A stretch of DNA of 64,000 nt. Origin: Myxococcales bacterium. Its GTDB lineage: Bacteria > Myxococcota_A > Polyangia > Haliangiales > Haliangiaceae. Below the pieces are notes generated by a model. It made no database searches. It saw nothing but the letters and a program-made list of their open reading frames with translations, and was not told where the DNA came from. Made by a program: the position numbers and the translations under genes. The stretch lies in NCBI GenBank assembly GCA_016706545.1, contig JADJJK010000077.1:1-64000 (forward strand), read 5' to 3'. Numbering within the stretch: the stretch's first letter is position 1; each line of letters begins with the position of its first letter. Positions 58,334-64,000 of the stretch are shown piece after piece.

Positions 58334-59393
58334 CGCCGCGAGACCGCGCCGACGGGCGATCCTGGCGTCGATTTTGGCGCTGGTCTTGTCGTCGGTCCTG
58401 GCGCTGGTCTTGTCGTCGATCCTGGCGCTGGTCCTGGCGCTGGTCCTGGCGTCGCGTCGGTGGGCGGTCTGCCGCATGCGCCGCGGACGCGGGCTCGGCC
58501 AGCGCCCGCGCGAAGAACGGGCTATGCGCCGCCAGCTCGGTCATGTAGTCGGCCACGTCGGCGCGGGCGCGCGGGGCCAGGTGCGCAAACGGCACCACGT
58601 CCTCGTCGGGCACGTAGCGCAGCGTGAGGTTGATGCGCCGGGTGCGAAACGACGCGATGGCCGGGCCCAGCGTGAGCTTGTGCCGGTCCTCCACGCGTTG
58701 CACCCGGTGCAGCAGCTCGTCCTTCCATCTTGGCCCGCCGAAGATCTGCAGCGAGTTGTCCTCTAGCCACTGGTGCTGCACCGGCGGCGACGCCCCTGCG
58801 CTGCGCGGCCCGCCTGCGCCGCGCGTTCCGCCCGCGCCACGCGGCCCGCGCTGCACGAACTGAAACAGCGCGCGCTCGCCAAGGGAGATCGAGGCCACCG
58901 GGCCGGGCTCGAGGTCGCGGTGATCTCCGACGCGCGCCACGTCCACCCACTTGCCGTCCTGTTGTCGCTCGCCGTAGAAGTTGATGAGGCAGGTGTTGAG
59001 CCGCCACGTCGGAGGGACGTCGCGACGTGGGAAGCGCGCGCGGACCCTCGCCTCGATCTCCGCCACCAGGCGCAGCAAGACCGGCGGGAACGGCTCGGCG
59101 CGCACCGCGCAGTCGCGCGTGCGTCGCGGCGGCTCGTAGTACCCCAGGCAGGCGAACTGCCAGTTGCCGAGCCAGTACACCGGGCGCAAGAGCCCTCGCT
59201 GCTCCTTGCCTGCCGGCGGCGGCCGGAGGGTCGAGTACCGCATCTCCCACAGCGGATGCAGCGCGGCCAGATAGGCGTCGAGCTCCTGGCGATCGGCGGC
59301 AGAGACGAACTCCGGCTGATACTGCAAGGTCGGATCTTGCCGTGGCGCGCGTGGCATGGGCGCGGGAGCTGGCAGCGGCCGGCGGGGAGTCAT
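58326..59393 (-). CDS. AlkB-like Fe(II)/2-oxoglutarate dioxygenase with RQDQ-repeat tail
   Basis: The ATG at 59393 gives 355 residues. The dioxygenase core has the iron site His158-x-Asp160 (VGDHRDLEPG), distal His229 (DELLHRVQRV), and RINLTLRYV, which supplies the 2-oxoglutarate-binding Arg; NTCLINFYG before it is the AlkB N-x-Y-pattern. Family members remove alkyl groups from DNA or RNA bases, or modify proteins. A disordered insertion (GAGGTRGAGG region, ~175-195) and a C-terminal repeat of RQDQ/RQDR units (~310-355, encoded by 12-bp repeats at 58346-58450) are unusual. The tail ends across the convergent phosphatase stop codon. Divergent from the ComF-like gene. Confidence 0.85.
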   Translation of the reverse strand: MTPRRPLPAPAPMPRAPRQDPTLQYQPEFVSAADRQELDAYLAALHPLWEMRYSTLRPPPAGKEQRGLLRPVYWLGNWQFACLGYYEPPRRTRDCAVRAEPFPPVLLRLVAEIEARVRARFPRRDVPPTWRLNTCLINFYGERQQDGKWVDVARVGDHRDLEPGPVASISLGERALFQFVQRGPRGAGGTRGAGGPRSAGASPPVQHQWLEDNSLQIFGGPRWKDELLHRVQRVEDRHKLTLGPAIASFRTRRINLTLRYVPDEDVVPFAHLAPRARADVADYMTELAAHSPFFARALAEPASAAHAADRPPTRRQDQRQDQRQDRRQDQRQDRRQDQRQNRRQDRPSARSRGAT

Positions 59394-59517
59394 GGCGGAG
59401 ATTCTACTCGGCGGCGGTCGGGTCACAACGCGGCGAACGGTGGCTGTGCGCGGCGGCGGTGCGGTCGTGCGCGTTGGCGCGCAACTTCCAGCGCCGCCCG
59501 CCGAGAGCCCGCGGCAA

Positions 59518-60240
59518 ATGACCTCGCTGGTTACGCGCTGCCTGTCGTGGATCTTTCGCTCGCAGTGCGCTGCTTGCGGGCAAGCGGTGCCGTCGGGCCT
59601 GCCGTTCTGCCCGCCGTGCGCCGGGGCGCTGCTGGAGAACCTGGTGTGCTGCCCGCGCTGCGCGGACCTCTTGCCCGGCGCGCGCGCGGTGACCTGCCTG
59701 CGCTGCCTGCGCAAGCCGCTGCCGCTCCACAAGATCGTCGCGCCGTGGCAGTACGGCGGCGCGCTCGCGCAGGCGATCGTGCGGATGAAGTTTCAACGCC
59801 GCGTGGAGATCGCGCGGACGTTGGCCCCGCTGGTGGGCTCGGTGCTGGTGGCCACCGCGCGCTCCATCGAGGCGACCCTGATCGTGCCGGTGCCGCTGCA
59901 CTGGTCGCGCCGGCTGTGGCGCGGCTTTGACCAGAGCCGGCTGCTCCTTGGCCACATGGCCGCGAGCACGCCGCCGCCTTGCCCGGTGGCGTCGGCGCTG
60001 GTTCGCCGCCGCGCCACGCCCTATCAGAGCCGGGCCGACGCCGCGGCGCGCGCGCGCAACGTGGCCTCGGCCATCGCGGTGGCGCCGCGGTGGCGCAGCC
60101 GCCTGGCCGGCGCGCGGGTGGTCTTGTTCGACGACGTGGTCACCACCGGGGCCACCATGGCGGCCTGCGCTCGCGCCTTGCAGGCGGCGGGCGCCACGCA
60201 GGTGGTCGGCGTGGCGCTGGCGCGAGGCGGCTCGCCGTAG
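59518..60240 (+). CDS. ComF-family amidophosphoribosyltransferase-like protein
   Basis: The ATG at 59518 gives 240 residues. The N-terminal zinc-ribbon region has CAACGQ, CPPC, CCPRC and CLRC pairs, as in ComF proteins linked to DNA uptake. The C-terminal phosphoribosyltransferase domain includes VPVPLHWSRRLWRGFDQS and the PRPP loop VVLFDDVVTTGATM. ComF members take part in natural competence in some bacteria, but many genomes carry one without competence. No other com genes are nearby. An earlier start near 59356 in the same frame would overlap the divergent AlkB gene's start, so the shorter form is chosen. Confidence 0.9.
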   Translation: MTSLVTRCLSWIFRSQCAACGQAVPSGLPFCPPCAGALLENLVCCPRCADLLPGARAVTCLRCLRKPLPLHKIVAPWQYGGALAQAIVRMKFQRRVEIARTLAPLVGSVLVATARSIEATLIVPVPLHWSRRLWRGFDQSRLLLGHMAASTPPPCPVASALVRRRATPYQSRADAAARARNVASAIAVAPRWRSRLAGARVVLFDDVVTTGATMAACARALQAAGATQVVGVALARGGSP

Positions 60241-60259
60241 CCCGGCGTCGTCGGAAGCC

Positions 60260-60325
60260 GCGCGACGCCAGCGCCTGGCTCCGCGCGACGCCAGCGCAGC
60301 GCCCGGCTCCGCGCGACGCCAGCGC
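60260..60325. repeat. Three copies of a 15-bp repeat between convergent genes
   Basis: GCGCGACGCCAGCGC occurs exactly three times (60260, 60283, 60311), with CTCC before the second and third copies. It fills the gap between the ComF-like stop and the convergent surface-protein stop, the same position as the 9-bp array at 10177. Confidence 0.85.
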
Positions 60326-60329
60326 GCGC

Positions 60330-63300
60330 CTACCTTCGCTCCATGATCGTGAACTCGATGCGATCGTTGATCGCTGCGGCGTTGCGTCGCCGCGCGTTGA
60401 CCAGCGGCTTCTCGGACCCGAAGCCGCGCACGTCCAGCCGGTTGGGCGCGAGCCCCCACTGCACCAGCCACTCGCGGATCGCCGCGGCGCGCCGCTCCGT
60501 CAGCTCCTGGTCCTGCTTGCCGCGAGGATGAACGTGGACGCCGATGCGGACGCGCGCGATCTCCGGCGCAGCGCGCAGCGTCGCCGCCACCTGATCGAGG
60601 ATGGTCAGCGAGGCTGGCGTGAACTTGGCGGTCTGCCCCACGAAGGTGACCGGCGTCATCAGCTCGATGCGGTCGGGGCCCACCAGCAGGCCAGAGAATC
60701 CGGCGTCCGGACAGCCGTCCTGGTTGTCGGCGTCGTTGATGGTCTCGGGCTCGCGCGGGCACTTGTCCTCCGAGTCGTCGATGCCGTCCTTGTCATCGTC
60801 CAGATCGGGGCAGCCGTCGCTGTCTTCAAAGCCGTCCTTGTCCTCGGCGCTCTTGGGGCACTTGTCGGCGGCGCCGGACACGCCATCCTTGTCGTCGTCC
60901 AGATCAGGGCAGCCATCGGCGTCCTCGACGCCGTCCTTGTCCTCGCGCTGCATGGGGCACTTGTCAGCCTCGTCGCTGATGCCGTCGAAGTCGTTGTCGG
61001 GATCGGGGCAGCCGTCGCGGTCCGCGAAGCCGTCGTTGTCCTCGGCCTGATCCGCGCAATGGTCCTCCGCGTCCGGGATCTTGTCGCCGTCGCCGTCCGG
61101 CGGCGCGACGTACGGCGCGGGCGGGCGCAGCGGCGCCAGCTCGCGCGCTTGCGGCGCCAGCTCGAAGGCGAGGACGCCGTGCATCGCCGGCGCGCCCACG
61201 CCGCGCACCACGCCGGTGCCAAGGCCAAGCGAGATCCCCACCGTGCGCGCCATGCGGTATCGCAGGCCGAGCAGCGCCTCCACCGGGCTCGCCGCCTTGG
61301 CCACGTCCTGGCCGACGGCCAGCGCGCCAAAGAGCTCCGCTGACAGCCACAAGCTGTCGGTCGCGCGCAGCGAGGCGCCAGCGCCAAAGAGCGCGCGGTT
61401 GCCCTGGGTGATGTTGCCGAGCGCGACCTTGTCCTGATAGCCAAAGCCCAGGTTGGCGGCGGCGCTCCAGCGCCGCGCCGCGGTGCCCAAGAGGAGCTGG
61501 CCGCTGGCGGTGAGCTTGCCGGGGCCCGCGTAGGCGTCCTCGGTGGCGGTGGGCAAGGTGACCGTGCTGGCCAGCGCCAGGCCAAAGCCCTGGCCGTCGC
61601 CGAGCAGGCGGAGCTTGGCGTGGATCATGGCGTCGCCCAGCGCGTTGCTCTCGCCGCTCTTGAGGCCCTGGACCGTGCTCTCATCTCCGGACTGGCTCAT
61701 GGTGGCCACCCGCGCGCCCAGCTCCACTCGCCCCGCCAGCGCCACCGCCAGCCCCAGATCGAACACGGTGCGCTGCGACACCAGGTTGGAGGTCTCGCTC
61801 ATGTCGATGTCGACCTGCAGCGGGTTGACCAGGTGCGAGATGCCGAGCCCCACCTCCCAGTCGCCGCTCTGGCCCACGGTGGGCGACTCCACCTGCAACA
61901 GCTCGCCGGTGGTGGCCGGCGCCGGACGAAAGAGTGACAGGTCCAGATCTCGGCTGACCTGGGCCGTGGCGCGCTGCGCGAGCAGCGGGCCGCACAGCAG
62001 CAGCGCCGCCGCCGCCAGCGCCCGCTTGCGCGAGCGGCGCGCGCCGCCAAGGAGGACCATCGCCACCAGGAGGCTCAGCCACCCGGCGCCGCCGGAGCTG
62101 GCCTGGCAGCCGCCACCGCCTTGGACCTGCACGTCCACCACGGTGCCCATGATCTGGACCACCGAGGCTGGCTCGGTGTCCTCGTCGAGGAAGATCTGGA
62201 GCTGCGCGTCGAACTCGCCCACCGAGGCCGCGGCGAACACGATGTCGAACTTCCGCGCCTCGCCGGGCGCCAGGGTGACGCCGGTGAGCTCCGCGGTCAG
62301 CGAGAACGCGCTGTCTCCGGTGGGATCGGTGAGCTTGAGCTCGCGCACCAGGAACGGCTTGGTGTCGTTGTTCTGCACCGAGAGCTGCGCCGGGTAGGTG
62401 TCCGAGAGCCGGACCGGGAAGCCCACCGCGGTGGTGCCCAGCGAGATCACCTCGGCCGGCAGGATGCTCAGCATCGGGTGTCGGCCAAAGCCGTTGAGGG
62501 TCACCACCGCCATGTTGCTCGACTGGTTGTCGTCGTGGGTGATGATGAGGCTGCCGGTGGGCGCCTTGCCGCCGCTGGTCGGGGCGAAGCGCACCTTGAA
62601 CGCGGCGGTGCCGCCGCCGGGGATCACCTGCGGCTCGGCGTCCACCAGCGACCACACCGGCTCGCCGGTGATCATCAGCGCGCTCACGGTCAGCGGCGCC
62701 TCGCCGGTGTTGCGCACCACCACGTCCTTGACCGGCGCCTGGCTGCCCGGGTTGCGGTAGGTCTCCGGGAACAGGCCTGGCTCGGTGACGGTGAACACGC
62801 GGTCGATGCCGCGGCCGGTGAGCGAGAAGTTGGCGGGCATGGCCGCGCCGTTGCACGCGGTGGGCGCGGTGCAGACGCCGGCCACGCCCACGGTCAAGGT
62901 GCCGTTGGTGGAGGTGACCGCGGTGGGGTCGTAGCTGACGGTGGCGGTGAAGGTCATGCCCGGCGGGATGACGCCCAGCGTCGCCGTCACCGAGTACACG
63001 CTGCCGCCGGCGCTGATAGCGGCGCTGGTGATGTTCAGGTCGGCGGCGCCGGAGTTGGTGAGGGTCAGCTCCTTGGTCACCGCGCCGCGGTCGACGTCCA
63101 CCGGGCCAAAGTCGTGCGTCGGGGTGTTGATGGTGACCGCCGGCGACACCGAGTTGGCGGTGACCTGCGAGGTCCGCGTGGGCATCTGCGAGGCGCCGAG
63201 GTTGCTGTTGATGGTCAGGGTGCCGGACATCGCGCCGAGCCGGTTGTTGGGGTTGGCGCGGAAGCTCAGCGTGACCATGCCGCCGGGCAAGAGGTCCAGC

Positions 63301-64000
63301 GGGAAGGCGGTGGCGTCCGTGCGCGCCAGCTCGCCGGTGGCGGTGCCGGTGTTGACCACGAACGACGCGCTGGTCAGGCGCACGGTGGCCTCGTACGGGT
63401 TCTTGATGGCCACCGTTCCATCGGCGGTCAGGTCCCAGCGCACGTTGCCGATGGCCAGCGGCGTCGGGTCGAACACGTAGCCCACCGAGAGGCCGTCGCC
63501 CGCCAGGGTCATGTCGCGGGTGCGCACCGCGGTGGCGCCGGCGGTGCCGATGATCCGCAGCGTGTGGGTCTCGCCGGCCTGCGTGCCGGAGGTGGTGTCG
63601 GTGGGGGAGAAGCGCACGGTCACCACGTCTGTCGCGCCTGCCGCCAGCGAGGGGGGCAGGCTCTCCACGGTGTAGGCGGCGTCTGCGGGAGCGTTGAACA
63701 TGGCGGCGATCCCGGTGATGGCGACCGAGCTGGTGTTGCGCAGCGTGAACGTCCGCGTGGCGGAGTCTCCGGCGCGCACCGAGCCGAAATCGAACGCGGT
63801 CTCGGTGGAGGTCAGGTGGCCCCCGGTACACGCCAGCGGGATCGCCAGCGTGGGGCTGTTGACCGCGTTGCTGACGATGCGGAACGAGTCGCTCAGCGAG
63901 CCCTCCACGGTCGGCGCGCAGGTGAGCCGCCAGGTGGCCTTGTTGCCAGGCATCACCATCTGGGCGCCAGCCTGGCCCATGGTCATCGCGAACTGGGTCC
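60330..64000 (-). CDS. Fused surface protein: Ig-like repeats, MYXO-CTERM-like signal, OmpA-type barrel; 5' end outside window
   Basis: The frame is open to the window edge (an ATG lies at 63986, but no stop precedes it), so the protein has more than 1,218 residues. Counting from 63986, residues ~1-620 are tandem Ig-like 'choice-of-anchor D'/ASPM-SPD2-Hydin repeats (TAFDFGSVRAGDSATRTFTL, PTHDFGPVDVDRGAVTKEL). Residues ~620-652 look like a MYXO-CTERM sorting signal: Gly-rich, GGCQASS, hydrophobic stretch, then RRSRKR. Straight after comes a signal-peptide-like stretch (ALAAAALLLCGPLLAQRATA), a transmembrane barrel (~660-960), thrombospondin type 3 calcium-binding repeats (~962-1089; DGDGDKIPDAEDHC), and an OmpA peptidoglycan-binding domain (LTERRAAAIREWLV, FGSEKP, NDRIEFTI). 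No stop separates the halves. An internal ATG (MVLLGGARRSRKR) could start the second protein separately. Confidence 0.8.
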   Translation of the reverse strand, partial: TQFAMTMGQAGAQMVMPGNKATWRLTCAPTVEGSLSDSFRIVSNAVNSPTLAIPLACTGGHLTSTETAFDFGSVRAGDSATRTFTLRNTSSVAITGIAAMFNAPADAAYTVESLPPSLAAGATDVVTVRFSPTDTTSGTQAGETHTLRIIGTAGATAVRTRDMTLAGDGLSVGYVFDPTPLAIGNVRWDLTADGTVAIKNPYEATVRLTSASFVVNTGTATGELARTDATAFPLDLLPGGMVTLSFRANPNNRLGAMSGTLTINSNLGASQMPTRTSQVTANSVSPAVTINTPTHDFGPVDVDRGAVTKELTLTNSGAADLNITSAAISAGGSVYSVTATLGVIPPGMTFTATVSYDPTAVTSTNGTLTVGVAGVCTAPTACNGAAMPANFSLTGRGIDRVFTVTEPGLFPETYRNPGSQAPVKDVVVRNTGEAPLTVSALMITGEPVWSLVDAEPQVIPGGGTAAFKVRFAPTSGGKAPTGSLIITHDDNQSSNMAVVTLNGFGRHPMLSILPAEVISLGTTAVGFPVRLSDTYPAQLSVQNNDTKPFLVRELKLTDPTGDSAFSLTAELTGVTLAPGEARKFDIVFAAASVGEFDAQLQIFLDEDTEPASVVQIMGTVVDVQVQGGGGCQASSGGAGWLSLLVAMVLLGGARRSRKRALAAAALLLCGPLLAQRATAQVSRDLDLSLFRPAPATTGELLQVESPTVGQSGDWEVGLGISHLVNPLQVDIDMSETSNLVSQRTVFDLGLAVALAGRVELGARVATMSQSGDESTVQGLKSGESNALGDAMIHAKLRLLGDGQGFGLALASTVTLPTATEDAYAGPGKLTASGQLLLGTAARRWSAAANLGFGYQDKVALGNITQGNRALFGAGASLRATDSLWLSAELFGALAVGQDVAKAASPVEALLGLRYRMARTVGISLGLGTGVVRGVGAPAMHGVLAFELAPQARELAPLRPPAPYVAPPDGDGDKIPDAEDHCADQAEDNDGFADRDGCPDPDNDFDGISDEADKCPMQREDKDGVEDADGCPDLDDDKDGVSGAADKCPKSAEDKDGFEDSDGCPDLDDDKDGIDDSEDKCPREPETINDADNQDGCPDAGFSGLLVGPDRIELMTPVTFVGQTAKFTPASLTILDQVAATLRAAPEIARVRIGVHVHPRGKQDQELTERRAAAIREWLVQWGLAPNRLDVRGFGSEKPLVNARRRNAAAINDRIEFTIMERR

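Overview
The window looks like a chromosomal segment of a large, very GC-rich genome of the phylum Myxococcota, most plausibly a Haliangium/Nannocystis/Polyangiales-type organism. The basis is composition (roughly 70% GC, strong third-position G/C), many lipoprotein-type secreted proteins, a giant TPR protein, a MYXO-CTERM-like sorting signal in the last gene, and satellite microcompartment vertex genes as known in Haliangium. No rRNA, tRNA, CRISPR array, phage structural module or insertion sequence was recognised.

Layout. 1-5.9 kb: a frameshift-riddled minus-strand gene for a large beta-rich protein (possibly DUF6603-like), a frameshifted lipoprotein, and a phytase-like esterase lipoprotein with two compensating frameshifts. 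The esterase lies 13 bp downstream of an Oar-like TonB-dependent receptor (5.9-9.2 kb). 9.4-13.6 kb: a GST/metaxin-like protein, a PolX-type helix-hairpin-helix protein, and a glucose/sorbosone dehydrogenase fused to a dihaem cytochrome c domain. 13.6-14.4 kb: a gene-poor stretch with a perfect palindrome and two arrays of one 18-bp minisatellite. 14.4-16.9 kb: the ergothioneine pair egtB-egtD. 17.1-24.8 kb: a thioester alpha-2-macroglobulin lipoprotein (one frameshift) next to its usual partner pbpC.

24.9-33.0 kb looks like a lower-GC accessory island. It holds an OafA-type acyltransferase with an SGNH domain and a 1,721-residue polymorphic toxin. The toxin has two DUF4157 (eCIS-core) HExxH domains, a long coiled coil, a hydrophobic hairpin, eight VDPAHPP repeats and a C-terminal nuclease-like domain. 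An unrecognised putative immunity gene lies 3 bp downstream.

33.2-48.5 kb is housekeeping and regulatory: an SRPBCC protein, an OmpR-type two-component pair, a PlsC acyltransferase, a ~3,030-residue TPR protein (one frameshift) and pyruvate kinase. 48.6-53.6 kb: a cell-surface operon of 5'-nucleotidase, lipoprotein and outer-membrane barrel. 54.0-54.9 kb: a 3D-domain exported protein followed by three hairpins. 55.1-58.3 kb: four genes each joined by a GTGA overlap, encoding two EutN/CcmL vertex proteins, a class II aldolase with a probable encapsulation tail, and a PafA-like phosphatase lipoprotein. 58.3-64 kb: an AlkB-like dioxygenase, a ComF-type phosphoribosyltransferase and an incomplete surface protein in which a MYXO-CTERM-like signal is followed in frame by an OmpA-type barrel.

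Two systems stand out: the DUF4157 double-domain toxin with its immunity candidate, and the satellite microcompartment operon. Several exported phosphate-ester hydrolases also occur here (phytase-like esterase, 5'-nucleotidase, PafA-like phosphatase). Short in-frame tandem repeats recur in unrelated genes and in intergenic DNA. Frameshifts are concentrated in the first 5.6 kb, which suggests either poor sequence at a contig end or gene decay.
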